A DNA stretch of 64,000 bases from Caryophanales bacterium UBA4691 (GCA_002404865.1 DHKP01000011.1:1-64000), one strand, 5' to 3'. Numbered from the stretch's first letter, positions 17,024 through 26,389 are shown. Notes: generated by a model from the sequence alone, not told the origin. Translations and numbers: made by a program.

Positions 17024-17563
17024 ATGAAAATACTCGTTCTCAGCGATATCCACGGACGCAAACTCGTGATGGAAAAAATATTAGAGATTATCGGAAAAGA
17101 AAAACCAGATGAATTCTTTTTCCTTGGCGATTATTTATATAATGGTCCTCGAAATGGCGTCCCCTCTGATTATGACGGCTTAGCGGTAGCCGATATGCTT
17201 CGCCCTTTATTAAAAAAGGCTATTTTTGTGAAAGGAAATTGCGACGCGGATGTTGATGAGATGGTGTTAGAGACGAAATTAGCTAGACGCGCTTGCGTTT
17301 TTCGAAACGGGAGGCGCTCGGTTTTGGTGCATGGAGATGACGTTGATCCAATGTTTTTAGATCTCCAAGAAGGGGATATCCTTTTTTCTGGGCATACCCA
17401 TATTCAAGTTCTTAAAGAAGAAAAAGGCATCACTTATCTAAATCCTGGCAGCCCTTCTTTCCCAAAAGGCGGCAATGAAGCTAGCTACGCCGTCTTTACT
17501 GAAAAAGGGATTGCGATTCATAGACTTATAGATTCTTCGGTAATCGCTTCCATGGATTTCTAA
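17024..17563 (+). CDS. yfcE: YfcE-family metallophosphodiesterase
   Basis: The 179-residue calcineurin-like phosphoesterase shows the five metal motifs in order: LSDIHGRK (D8, H10), GDYLYNGPRNG, KGNCD, VHGD and SGHTHIQV. E. coli YfcE hydrolyses artificial phosphodiesters; its natural substrate is unknown. The RBS (AAGGAAATAAAGC) lies inside the spacer after DUF1667, so it is the last gene of the glpA-like operon. No link to glycerol metabolism is evident. It differs from the smaller 148-residue MJ0936-like protein at 41050. Confidence 0.88.
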   Translation: MKILVLSDIHGRKLVMEKILEIIGKEKPDEFFFLGDYLYNGPRNGVPSDYDGLAVADMLRPLLKKAIFVKGNCDADVDEMVLETKLARRACVFRNGRRSVLVHGDDVDPMFLDLQEGDILFSGHTHIQVLKEEKGITYLNPGSPSFPKGGNEASYAVFTEKGIAIHRLIDSSVIASMDF

Positions 17564-17640
17564 GAGGTTTCTTCTACATTTTGTTTTTATTTTCTTCTAT
17601 ACTTAGGGAAACTTGACTTTTCATACTTTGGAGAAACTTT

Positions 17641-19314
17641 ATGAACGATAAAATTCGTATCTTTGCCCTTGGGGGATTGGATGAAGATGGCAAAAATTGC
17701 ACGGTTGTAGAAATTAACCGCGATATTTTTGTCATTGATTGCGGAGTGAAATATCCGGACAAAAATATGCCTGGTATTGACTATGTCATCGCGGATTTCA
17801 GTTATTTAAAGGAAAACAAAGACCGTGTGAAAGCTTATTTTTTATTGCATGGCCATGAAGACCAAATGGGCGCTTTAGCATATCTATGGGATGATGTTCC
17901 CGCTCCCATCTATGGTTCACAAGTAACCCTTACGATGTTCCGCATTTTTACGAAAAACATCGGGAAAAACCCTAATCGTTACCAGATGCAATTCGTGAAG
18001 CCCACAAGTTCCTTCTTCGTTGCAGGTCATGGTATTTCTTTCTTCCAAACCGCGCACAATATCGCCCAAAGTAGTGGGATTGCTATTGCAACAAGCTATG
18101 GGAATATCGTTATTACTGGCGATTTTGTCGTTGAGAATAACGCGAACAAAAATTATCTTCACGACCTACAAGCCATCGCTCGTATTAGCGAAAAGCCGAC
18201 ACTTGTCCTCATGAACGAATCCGTCTATGCGGGAAAAAGCGGATATACGGCGCCTAATTACAAATTGTCTCGCCTTATCGAACGTGATGTTAAAGACGCG
18301 GAAGGAAGATTGTTCATCGCTTTGTTCAATACGAATTTCTATAACATTGATGAAGTTATTTCTTTAGCGATTGCCTCTAGAAAGAAAATCATTCCTTACG
18401 ATGAGGAAACTAAGAGTACGATTGAAGCGATGCAAAGCTGCGGACAACTCATTATCCCAAGAGAAAACTACGCCTCAATCGACGATATCAATCGCCTTAG
18501 GGCGGTGGATATCTTGGTTTTGGTTCTCGGAAGTGGTACAAAGCTTTATAACAAAATCGCTTTGCTCGCTGCTAAAGAGAACGAAAATCGTCAAATCGTT
18601 CTTTCGAACTCCGATACCTTTATTTTTGCTTGTCCCGCGAATGACAACACTGAAATCGAAGCAACGGATGCACTTGATGAATGCTATCGCACTGGTTGCC
18701 ACGTAATTGGTATTAAGAAGAAAGAATTCCTCAAGATGCACGCTAGCGAAGAAGATCTCAAGATGATGATTTCTTTATTTAAGCCAAAATATTACATCCC
18801 AATGAAAGGTTATTACAAAGATCTTCTTGATAACGCAGAAGTAGCTCTTTCGATGGGGATTAACTTAAATCACAGCAATGTCTTCCTATTAGAAAACGGC
18901 TTAAGCTGGCTTTATGACGAAAAAGGTGCCCATCTATTAGACGAAAAGATTCCGCACGGCGACATCATGATTGACGGAATTGGTGTGGGAGACGTGCAAG
19001 ACGCCGTTATTGCTGACCGTCAAAAGCTTGCGGAAGGCGTTGTTGTTTTGTCTTTGGCCATTTCAAAATCCTCTCACCGGATTGTCGCTGGGCCCGATGT
19101 CCAATTAAAAGGTCTTACGACGAATCGCGATAGCGAAATCGTCACCAAAGAATTAAGCCAAGTATTTGTTAGCAGCGTTGAATCGCATTTGAATGACGCT
19201 CATTACGATTTGGCTCTGATTCGACAAGATGTGTATGAAAAATGCTTGCGCTCTATCCGTAGAGAAACTGGAAAAGAGCCGATGGTTTTGCCATTAATCA
19301 TTGAACTTGCCTAA
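17641..19314 (+). CDS. rnjB: RNase J2-like ribonuclease J paralogue with degenerate active site
   Basis: The 557-residue protein has beta-lactamase, beta-CASP and C-terminal domains, and full family length. It opens IRIFALGGLDEDGKN like RNase J. Key metal ligands are changed: the usual HxHxDH is HGHEDQMG (last His is Gln), and the late PIHGEYR block is PMKGYYK (His is Lys). The GSQGEP loop is replaced by GSGTKLY. Bacillus J2 also has altered ligands (HGHDEN, PVNGEYR) and works mainly as partner of J1. This protein is therefore likely weakly active or a scaffold. No intact J1 is in the window. It has its own RBS (GGAGAAAC). Confidence 0.85.
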   Translation: MNDKIRIFALGGLDEDGKNCTVVEINRDIFVIDCGVKYPDKNMPGIDYVIADFSYLKENKDRVKAYFLLHGHEDQMGALAYLWDDVPAPIYGSQVTLTMFRIFTKNIGKNPNRYQMQFVKPTSSFFVAGHGISFFQTAHNIAQSSGIAIATSYGNIVITGDFVVENNANKNYLHDLQAIARISEKPTLVLMNESVYAGKSGYTAPNYKLSRLIERDVKDAEGRLFIALFNTNFYNIDEVISLAIASRKKIIPYDEETKSTIEAMQSCGQLIIPRENYASIDDINRLRAVDILVLVLGSGTKLYNKIALLAAKENENRQIVLSNSDTFIFACPANDNTEIEATDALDECYRTGCHVIGIKKKEFLKMHASEEDLKMMISLFKPKYYIPMKGYYKDLLDNAEVALSMGINLNHSNVFLLENGLSWLYDEKGAHLLDEKIPHGDIMIDGIGVGDVQDAVIADRQKLAEGVVVLSLAISKSSHRIVAGPDVQLKGLTTNRDSEIVTKELSQVFVSSVESHLNDAHYDLALIRQDVYEKCLRSIRRETGKEPMVLPLIIELA

Positions 19315-19362
19315 GAAGAAAACTGACTTAAAAAAAGTAAGCTAGTCAAATCTATTTTTGCT

Positions 19363-19368
19363 TATAAT
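19363..19368 (+). promoter_or_regulatory. Consensus -10 element, predicted leaderless start of ftsK
   Basis: A perfect TATAAT at 19363-19368 predicts transcription from about 19375, two bases before ATG 19377. No Shine-Dalgarno precedes the ATG. Confidence 0.55.
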
Positions 19369-19376
19369 ATTCCTCG

Positions 19377-22322
19377 ATGGAAAACTATAAAGAACGTAAC
19401 ATTAATGAAGATAGCATTCATAGAGCTTTGTCGCTATTATTCGCGTTAATTGGCATATTTTGCTTGCTTTCTTCTCTCACTCGACATTTGTATTGGCCAG
19501 GAAAGGCCTTATTTTGGCTAGGAGGATTGCCACTAGTTTGGATTGCTCTTCCCACCTTTATCGTTTTTTCGTTATTGGCATTTATCAAAGGGAAATTTCC
19601 TTCTTATGCTCATCGCATCAATATAGGAATGGCGATTGCTTTGATTGGCATTGCTGCGATCTGGAGCCACTTAGGACTTCATAAAGAGGAATCCTTTGAT
19701 TTTTCTTTGTTCATGGGTGCCTTCAATGCGGTGAAAGAGCCTAGTGGCTATTTTATTGCTTCTTCGATTGGGGGAGGAGCAATCGGTTTTATTGCCGCTT
19801 CCATTCTGAACCTCGGAGGTTCTTCGCTTGTTTATTTCATTTCTACTTTAGCGATTTTAGCCGGCTTAATTATCATCTTTTTCCCTCTTGAGAAAAGAGC
19901 GTACTCATTAATTTTGAGTAAACTCGCGATTCATAAGTCAAAAATCGCTAGCGAAAAAGAAAGGGAATTCCAAGAAGAGGCAAGACGCAAGGCAATTGAG
20001 CATGAAGCCGCGATTCGCCCTATCGATAACAATGTGCCTTTTTCGCCGTTTGAGGCTCCTTTTGTCGATATGGCTCAATCACAAGTTCATGATTTAAGAA
20101 ACGCCCCTTCTTTATCAGCGTCTAATGAAGAGGAGAGCATTGGCAAACGGACGGATTTGTATCATCATGAAGATGACTTTATTACGCCGACGCAAGCTAG
20201 AATTATCGATGCAGACGCTTCCTTCACAAATGTTTTGCCCTCTTCACTTAATAATGCTGGCTTGCAAGAAGCTACCTATATGCCTGAAGCTGCTATTTTT
20301 GAAGCAAGCAAATCCTCCAATCCCCTCCAAAATGGAGTGGGTGAGAAAATGGAAACGGGAACGCAACCCGCCCCGATTTCATCTAGCGATGGGATAGAAC
20401 GCTCTTCCTCTAACCCTAATATATCTTTAAGTCCTTCTTTTGAAACCCCTAAGAGCTCTATTTCTCTTAATGAAGAGCCACCCTCTTCCAAATTTGAAGA
20501 GAATATTTCGCAACCGTTTGAATCTATTTCTCAGGCTCCTACTATAGATACATCTAGCGAAGTAAGCACTCCGCTTCTTGAAACCCCCCCTACGATAGAA
20601 TCCTCTATCGTAGAGCCCCTTGCAAATAGACAAAGTGAACCTATTATTGGCTCTAATCCCATTATTCAGGATAATTCTTCTCCTATTTCGCACGCTTCTA
20701 GCGTTTTTGAAGCCACGACGAATCGCGTTCCTGGACCAAAACAACTAGATGTTGACCCGCTAACCGGTGAAAAATTTGCTACCCCTCTTCCTAGCTACAT
20801 TCTGCCTAATGTAAATCTTCTCCTTCCTACTTCTAACAATAATTTATTAGAAGAACAGATGAAGGAATGCAATGAAAGAATGGCTAATATCAACACCATT
20901 CTTGCAAGCTTCAAAAGTGGTGCACATGTCATAGATTATACGATTGGTCCTTCTGTTACCCGCTTCAATATCGATACGGATAGTGGCGTCACCGTTTCTA
21001 GCATTAAGCGTTATATACAAAATATTCAAGTTAAGCTTGGCGGTATTCCAACGCGTTTTGAGGAAGTAGTTCCTGGGCAAATGACGAGCGGCTTAGAAAT
21101 CGCTAACGATAACTGCCGAACCGTCACGATGCGTGAGATTTTTGAAGCGTTGCCTCCTTTAACGGAAAAAACGAAGCTCTACATTCCATTTGGGGAAAGC
21201 ATCTCTGGAAAAATCATCTCGGGGGACCTCTCAAAATTCCCACATATGCTTATTAGTGGCGGAACAGGCTCAGGAAAATCTGTTTTCATGCAAAGCGTTA
21301 TTATGTCGCTTATCATGCGTAATCGCCCAGAAGAGCTCAAACTCGTCATGGTTGATCCAAAACGCGTTGAAATGGCTAAATATGACTCTATTCCGCATCT
21401 TCTTTGCCCGATTGTGAAAGATATGAGCCAAGCAAAGATATGCATTGATAAGCTATGCCACGAGATGGAACGCCGTTATACCATCTTCGAAAAGGCAGGA
21501 GTAAGAGAAATTCGCGAATATAATGAGGAATATGCCAGCAAAAAGAATCTTCGCAAATTGCCTTTTATCGTTTGTATCATCGATGAATTCGCCGATTTGA
21601 TGGATACATTCAAAAACGTTGAGGATCCGGTTGTTAGAATTGCGCAAAAAGCCCGTGCCGCTGGAATTCATTTGATTATCGCAACTCAACGTCCAACTGT
21701 GAATATTGTTACCGGTAGACTTAAAGCCAATTTGTCTGTTCGTGTCGCTTTAAGTATGAATAGCGCCGTTGATTCGGTGACCATTTTAGGAGAAGCTGGA
21801 GCTGAAGAACTTGCCGGACACGGCGATATGCTTGTTGTTTGCCCAGAAGTTTTAAGAAACGGCTTAATTCGTGCACAAGGCGCATACGTTGAAACAAAAG
21901 AAATTGAAGCTGTCACTAACTTCATTCGCTCGCAAAGCAAGCCTCAATACGACCCTTATTTTATGGATTTAGTGGATCATGAAGCTGAAGCGAAAGCGGC
22001 GGAAGAAGCGGCTTTAGCGAACGCGCCTACTCGCGCTGAGCTTCGACAAATGGCAGGCGATGACCTTTATAGCGAAATCAAAGCAAAAGTCATGACGCAA
22101 GAATACGCTAGCGTCTCTCGCATCCAACGTGAAAACGGGATTGGATTCCCCCGCGCTGGAAGGATATTCGCTCGTCTTCAACAAGAAGGAATCGTTGCTA
22201 GTGCCCCTGAGAGCATTTCTAGCTCAAAAGGATGCAAGGTTCTTGTTCATAACGCGCCGAATAATGATGGTTTACCAATTGGAAGTAACGATAATAGTGT
22301 TATTAAGGGAGGGGATTTCTAG
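19377..22322 (+). CDS. ftsK: DNA translocase FtsK/SpoIIIE
   Basis: The 981-residue septal motor pumps chromosomal DNA during division. Hydrophobic segments at about 18-190 form the membrane anchor. A long Ser/Pro/Glu-rich linker follows (about 200-450). The RecA-like motor has Walker A GGTGSGKS near residue 628 and Walker B CIIDEFADLMD near 733, and a C-terminal gamma winged helix (YASVSRIQRENGIGF) at about 905-945 reads KOPS/SRS-type sequences. The linker composition differs from the rest of the protein but is normal for FtsK. The stop overlaps the start of the pullulanase gene by one base. Confidence 0.95.
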   Translation: MENYKERNINEDSIHRALSLLFALIGIFCLLSSLTRHLYWPGKALFWLGGLPLVWIALPTFIVFSLLAFIKGKFPSYAHRINIGMAIALIGIAAIWSHLGLHKEESFDFSLFMGAFNAVKEPSGYFIASSIGGGAIGFIAASILNLGGSSLVYFISTLAILAGLIIIFFPLEKRAYSLILSKLAIHKSKIASEKEREFQEEARRKAIEHEAAIRPIDNNVPFSPFEAPFVDMAQSQVHDLRNAPSLSASNEEESIGKRTDLYHHEDDFITPTQARIIDADASFTNVLPSSLNNAGLQEATYMPEAAIFEASKSSNPLQNGVGEKMETGTQPAPISSSDGIERSSSNPNISLSPSFETPKSSISLNEEPPSSKFEENISQPFESISQAPTIDTSSEVSTPLLETPPTIESSIVEPLANRQSEPIIGSNPIIQDNSSPISHASSVFEATTNRVPGPKQLDVDPLTGEKFATPLPSYILPNVNLLLPTSNNNLLEEQMKECNERMANINTILASFKSGAHVIDYTIGPSVTRFNIDTDSGVTVSSIKRYIQNIQVKLGGIPTRFEEVVPGQMTSGLEIANDNCRTVTMREIFEALPPLTEKTKLYIPFGESISGKIISGDLSKFPHMLISGGTGSGKSVFMQSVIMSLIMRNRPEELKLVMVDPKRVEMAKYDSIPHLLCPIVKDMSQAKICIDKLCHEMERRYTIFEKAGVREIREYNEEYASKKNLRKLPFIVCIIDEFADLMDTFKNVEDPVVRIAQKARAAGIHLIIATQRPTVNIVTGRLKANLSVRVALSMNSAVDSVTILGEAGAEELAGHGDMLVVCPEVLRNGLIRAQGAYVETKEIEAVTNFIRSQSKPQYDPYFMDLVDHEAEAKAAEEAALANAPTRAELRQMAGDDLYSEIKAKVMTQEYASVSRIQRENGIGFPRAGRIFARLQQEGIVASAPESISSSKGCKVLVHNAPNNDGLPIGSNDNSVIKGGDF

Positions 22323-24427
22323 TGAAAAACACTTTCCTCTCCGCGCGCTTAATCGAAGCGAATCTTATCCGTTTAGCTATCTTTTCTAGTGTCCCTTTTG
22401 AAGGGGTTGAAGCGACCCTACTCGTAGATGAAAAGAAACGAGTCAAGCTTATTCCGAATAAGGTAGTTTCTTTGTCTAGCCAAGTATTATTGGATTATCG
22501 TTTTGAAGAGCCTCTTATTTTAGGCCATAGCTATTTGATTGTCATTCCTAGCTATGGGACGATTCCTCTTGATGTTACCGAGGCGACTTCTTTTTCTGAT
22601 TTCGATAAGGACTTTTATTATGACGGTGACGACTTAGGAGCGACTTATTCTAAAGACAAAACCTCTTTTGCTTTATGGGCTCCTATTAGTAGCGAAGTCA
22701 TTTTAGAAATCAGAAAAGAAAAAGAAAAGAAACCTTCCTTTTACCCAATGAAGCGCGGAGAACGAGGCGTTTACCGTCTTTCATTGAAGGGTGACTATGA
22801 GCGTGCCGAATATCTTTATCACGTAAAAAATAATGAAGTATTCGTTTCTAGCATCGATCCCTATGCAAAATGCTCTTCCCCAAACGGTAGTAGAAGCGTT
22901 GTTGCTTCTTTTTCAAGATTAATGGTTCCTTTATATCGCGAAAATCTCCCTGCGATGAATAGCTATTGCGACGCGATTATTTATGAAGGGCACGTTCGTG
23001 ATTTAACGATTGACCCAAGCACCAACATTGAGCATAAAGGCAAATTCCTTGGCTTAATTGAAGAAGGGAGAAAAACTCAAAAAGGTAACCCCGCTGGTTT
23101 TGATTATCTTCTTTCTTTAGGCTTCACCCATCTCCAACTTCAGCCTCTTCAAGATTATGCGACAGTCGACGAACTTCATCCGGAGAAGGAATACAATTGG
23201 GGATATGACCCTTCGCAATATTTCGTTCCAGAAGGAAGCTTTGCAAGCAATGTCTTGGACCCTTATAGTCGGATTAAAGAATGTCGCATGATGATTGGAG
23301 CCTTTCACAAAGCCCACCTCCGTGTTGTGCTTGACGTTGTTTATAATCACGTTTACGAATACCAATTCTCTAGTTTGGAAAAGATCGTTCCCAATTATTT
23401 TTTCCGCCGTAGAAGCAATGGAAAAATCGCGAACACAAGTGGGTGTGGCAATGACATTGCTAGTGAACGCCCTATGGCTAAGAAACTGATTGTCGATAGC
23501 GCGAAATGGTGGATTGATTTTTATGGTGTTGATGGATTCCGTTTTGATTTAAGCGGCATTATCACGGTTAAAACGGTCCAAGAAATCATTGCTTACGGGA
23601 AGAAGAAGGATCCTTATTTCATCGCTTATGGCGAAGGATGGAATATGGGAGGGGAAGTAAATGAACCGCTTTTGACGATGGAGAACCATTCTTTAGCGAA
23701 AGAGTACGCTTTCTTCAATGATAAATATCGTGAAGCGGTGAAACGCTATAGCTCTGGCGATTTATCAGCGATAAGCCAGGCTAAATTCGTCATCGCTGGT
23801 TCTTCTGTCGATTTTTGCGGGAATCAAAAGATGTTTTCGAGTGCTTCGCAATCGCTTAATTACGTAGAATGCCACGACAATGCGACTTATTTCGATTTTT
23901 TAAGTAAAGTTTTGCCTGATGCTTCGCTTACGAAAAAACTTCTTCTTTGCAAATTCGCTTTGTCGATTGTTTTAAGCAGCATCGGCATACCTTTTATTCA
24001 CGCAGGGGAAGAAGTAGGCCAATCCAAATGGATGAATGAGAATACTTATAACTCTCCTGATTGGTACAATCGTTTATCTTATAAATTAATTGACGAAAGA
24101 ATGACTATGGTGGAACATCTCCGCTCTTTGATTGCTTTTCGAAAGAAAACGCGCTTTTTGCATGCCTATGACCCTGAACTTTTAGACCGTTTTCTTGATG
24201 TGAATAATGACGGGGACTTATTACTAGTTTCTATTTTAGGAGAAGAAAATGCCTCCCCTTATAAAGAAATTCATTTCTTCTATAATCCAACCGATGTAAA
24301 ATGTGTCCATAAGTTAACCTCTCGAGAAGTCGCTTTATTTGGAAAAATAGACTCTCTCATCGCGACGAAAGGTTGTAGCGTAATTGTGCCTCCGCACGAA
24401 TTTATTGCAACTGCCTTGCCGGAATAA
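22322..24427 (+). CDS. pulA: Type I pullulanase (glycogen/starch debranching enzyme)
   Basis: The 701-residue GH13 enzyme hydrolyses alpha-1,6 branches. An N-terminal carbohydrate-binding module precedes the pullulanase signature YNWGYDP near residue 292. The catalytic sites follow: DVVYNHVY, DGFRFDLSG (nucleophile Asp near 408), GEGWNMG (acid/base Glu near 437) and ECHDNATY (Asp near 518). There is no signal peptide, so it acts on internal glycans. The start is GTG 22322, one base overlapping the ftsK stop, with GGGAGGGG about 8 bases upstream. It complements malQ at 8402. Co-transcription with ftsK is unusual. Confidence 0.92.
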   Translation: MKNTFLSARLIEANLIRLAIFSSVPFEGVEATLLVDEKKRVKLIPNKVVSLSSQVLLDYRFEEPLILGHSYLIVIPSYGTIPLDVTEATSFSDFDKDFYYDGDDLGATYSKDKTSFALWAPISSEVILEIRKEKEKKPSFYPMKRGERGVYRLSLKGDYERAEYLYHVKNNEVFVSSIDPYAKCSSPNGSRSVVASFSRLMVPLYRENLPAMNSYCDAIIYEGHVRDLTIDPSTNIEHKGKFLGLIEEGRKTQKGNPAGFDYLLSLGFTHLQLQPLQDYATVDELHPEKEYNWGYDPSQYFVPEGSFASNVLDPYSRIKECRMMIGAFHKAHLRVVLDVVYNHVYEYQFSSLEKIVPNYFFRRRSNGKIANTSGCGNDIASERPMAKKLIVDSAKWWIDFYGVDGFRFDLSGIITVKTVQEIIAYGKKKDPYFIAYGEGWNMGGEVNEPLLTMENHSLAKEYAFFNDKYREAVKRYSSGDLSAISQAKFVIAGSSVDFCGNQKMFSSASQSLNYVECHDNATYFDFLSKVLPDASLTKKLLLCKFALSIVLSSIGIPFIHAGEEVGQSKWMNENTYNSPDWYNRLSYKLIDERMTMVEHLRSLIAFRKKTRFLHAYDPELLDRFLDVNNDGDLLLVSILGEENASPYKEIHFFYNPTDVKCVHKLTSREVALFGKIDSLIATKGCSVIVPPHEFIATALPE

Positions 24428-24474
24428 CGGCTAAATTACTGCGTTTCTATAGATACTAAGAAGGAGAAATCAAT

Positions 24475-24762
24475 ATGATTTCAAGTGTTTTTGTGTCGGG
24501 TAGAGTAGGCAAGATCATTGATAGCCATTTCCGATACGTTTTAGTCGAGCGTCCTCTTGTCAATCAGGAAGGAAAATACCAAGTGGATGAAATTCCTGTG
24601 CGCGTTTCTTATTTTGCGACGGAATCTTGGATGAAAGAAAAAGAAGGGACATTCATTGTTTTCAAAGGAAGAATCGAGAAAGACAAGAACGTCGGACTCG
24701 CTTTGGTGGTAGAACATCGTGAATGCTATGCTCCCGAACTAAAACGAAAAAAGAGCGCGTAA
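24475..24762 (+). CDS. Small SSB-like OB-fold protein
   Basis: The 95-residue protein resembles single-stranded DNA-binding proteins in layout: an initial VFVSGRVGKI, a central strand set ending in VRVSYFATESW, then FIVFKGRIEKDKNVG. It lacks the acidic C-terminal tail that real SSB uses to recruit partners, ending instead in Lys-rich KRKKSA. It could therefore be a short SsbB/PriB-like accessory protein or another OB-fold nucleic-acid binder. A good RBS (AAGGAGAAATCAAT) precedes ATG 24475. It lies between pullulanase and plsC, which gives no functional hint. Confidence 0.6.
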   Translation: MISSVFVSGRVGKIIDSHFRYVLVERPLVNQEGKYQVDEIPVRVSYFATESWMKEKEGTFIVFKGRIEKDKNVGLALVVEHRECYAPELKRKKSA

Positions 24763-24777
24763 TCTTAGGATTAGACG

Positions 24778-24786
24778 TGATAAAAT
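24778..24786 (+). promoter_or_regulatory. Extended -10 promoter, predicted leaderless start of plsC
   Basis: TGA-TAAAAT (24778-24786) predicts transcription from about 24793, exactly the A of ATG 24793. No Shine-Dalgarno lies in range; the nearest AGGA is more than 20 bases upstream. Confidence 0.55.
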
Positions 24787-24792
24787 AAATCC

Positions 24793-25602
24793 ATGTTTAA
24801 ATATTTAAGGATTATTTTTTCGTGTGGATGGAAATTGCTATATATCTATTTTCGCTATATCGTCCGTTACGCTCGTCATCCGGAACGTTATCCTCTAGAA
24901 GAGCGTTATCGTAGGGTGAAAGAGCTATTCGGGGTCGTTTTGGATCATTTTCGTTTGGACTGGAAAATTAAAGGCCTAGAAAATATCCGCAAACTCGAGA
25001 AAGAAGGTAAAACATTCCTTCTTGTTCCCAATCATTTAAGCGACTTAGATGCGATTTGCATTCTTTATTGGTGCGAAAAGCCTCTTACTTTCGTTGCCAA
25101 AAAAGAAGCGAAAAAATTCCCTTTTGTCGGGAAAGTAATTCAATCCATCGATGGCTATTTTTTGGATAGAAGCGATCTACGCGACGGCATTAAGATGATT
25201 AAAGACACCACAGAAAAATTAGCAAGCGGAAAATGTTCCGTTCTTATTTATCCAGAGGGAACGAGGAATCGTGAACCTTCTGGTCCTTTAGCCTCTTTTC
25301 ACGCCGGTTCTCTCAAAAGTCTTTATCGAGCGGGGGTCCCTGTTATTGCGGTTGCCCAATATGGCACGCAATATCCTCTTCACGCCGATACGAATTTCAA
25401 GCGTTATCCAATTTATATGACATTTTTCCCGCCGATTTATAAGGAAGAATATGAAAAATATTCGGCGGTTGAGTTTGCTCCGATTCTCGAAGAAATGATT
25501 GCAAAGGAAGTTTATTCGGAACGTGCTTTAGCTGATTCTTATTTCTTATTAGATGAAGAAAAAATCCCATTGAGGGGAAAAAACGCTAAAACGCTTCAAT
25601 AA
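24793..25602 (+). CDS. plsC: 1-acyl-sn-glycerol-3-phosphate acyltransferase
   Basis: The 269-residue membrane-associated acyltransferase makes phosphatidic acid from lysophosphatidic acid. The HX4D motif is NHLSDLD near residue 80, and the substrate motif is YPEGTRNRE near residue 152. A hydrophobic N-terminal segment (about 4-22) anchors it to the membrane. Together with FakA/FakB-type proteins and cardiolipin synthase in this window, it fits phospholipid synthesis from activated fatty acids. It converges with the nucleoside phosphorylase gene, and the two reading frames overlap by 7 bases without a separate terminator. Confidence 0.92.
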   Translation: MFKYLRIIFSCGWKLLYIYFRYIVRYARHPERYPLEERYRRVKELFGVVLDHFRLDWKIKGLENIRKLEKEGKTFLLVPNHLSDLDAICILYWCEKPLTFVAKKEAKKFPFVGKVIQSIDGYFLDRSDLRDGIKMIKDTTEKLASGKCSVLIYPEGTRNREPSGPLASFHAGSLKSLYRAGVPVIAVAQYGTQYPLHADTNFKRYPIYMTFFPPIYKEEYEKYSAVEFAPILEEMIAKEVYSERALADSYFLLDEEKIPLRGKNAKTLQ

Positions 25603-26354
25603 GGTAACTCTTTTGCGAATTTAACCGCGTAATCGAACGCGTCTATTTGGCTTTTCTTTTCTTTGTCATCACCTAGATTTTCTCTATTCCAAATTGGGGC
25701 ATCTAGCAAATCACCTCCGAAGAAGAAAGTGAAAAAACGGAAATTTCGATATTCCGAAAGGGCTTCTAGCCCTGCGCATTCCATATCAACTGCAATGCAT
25801 CCTTCTTTGGCGCGTCGTGTCATTTCTTCTTTCGTTTCATGATAAAAAGCGTCTGTTGTCCATGTCTTACCTTCTAGATATGGTACGTTTAGTTTTTGAA
25901 AGAATTTTGCAGTGATATCGCTTGTTTTTACGTTGATATAATCACTATTTTTATTGAAGTGATAGGAAAATCCCTCATCGCGATAAGCACCAGTAGGAAC
26001 GATGATTTTGCCTTTCGATATGTTTTGGTTTAGGATACCGCAGCTTCCGAAAACGATAAAATTGTTAGCCCCTGAAATATAATGGGCTTCATCCATCATC
26101 ATTCCTGCACTTGGCGCTCCGATTTGAGATAGATAAAAGAGGATTCGAGTACCTTTTATCCGATACAAAGGGGAGCGGGCGATGGATTCGCTGACGAGCC
26201 CAACTTGCTCACTTTCATATCTTTCTAACGCTTTCTTTAAAACATCTAAAGAAAAAAAGGCAATGCATGTATCTCCGTAATCGCCCTGATTAGAACAAAA
26301 ATCTTTAGGGCCCATGATGGGGGTTTCGCCTTCATGATAACTATCGGTAATCAT
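25596..26354 (-). CDS. Nucleoside phosphorylase (PNP/UDP family)
   Basis: The 252-residue protein belongs to the hexameric purine/uridine phosphorylase family, which splits nucleosides with phosphate. Visible marks are FYLSQIGAPSAGMMMDEA, the glycine-rich FIVFGSCGILN, and AVDMECAGLEAL, where Met-Glu contacts the ribose. It looks nearer to uridine-phosphorylase-like Firmicutes proteins than to E. coli DeoD, but the base specificity cannot be read from sequence. It lies 35 bases downstream of rsmF on the same strand, so the two may share a transcript. A pyrimidine phosphorylase (27824) is near and divergent. Confidence 0.82.
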   Translation of the reverse strand: MITDSYHEGETPIMGPKDFCSNQGDYGDTCIAFFSLDVLKKALERYESEQVGLVSESIARSPLYRIKGTRILFYLSQIGAPSAGMMMDEAHYISGANNFIVFGSCGILNQNISKGKIIVPTGAYRDEGFSYHFNKNSDYINVKTSDITAKFFQKLNVPYLEGKTWTTDAFYHETKEEMTRRAKEGCIAVDMECAGLEALSEYRNFRFFTFFFGGDLLDAPIWNRENLGDDKEKKSQIDAFDYAVKFAKELPY

Positions 26355-26389
26355 TTATATCCTCCAAAAAAGAAGACGGGTTTTGCCCG

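Noticed and set aside
20000..20740. Foreign insertion within ftsK because of Ser/Pro-rich composition
   Set aside because: Long low-complexity linkers are normal in FtsK between the membrane and motor domains.
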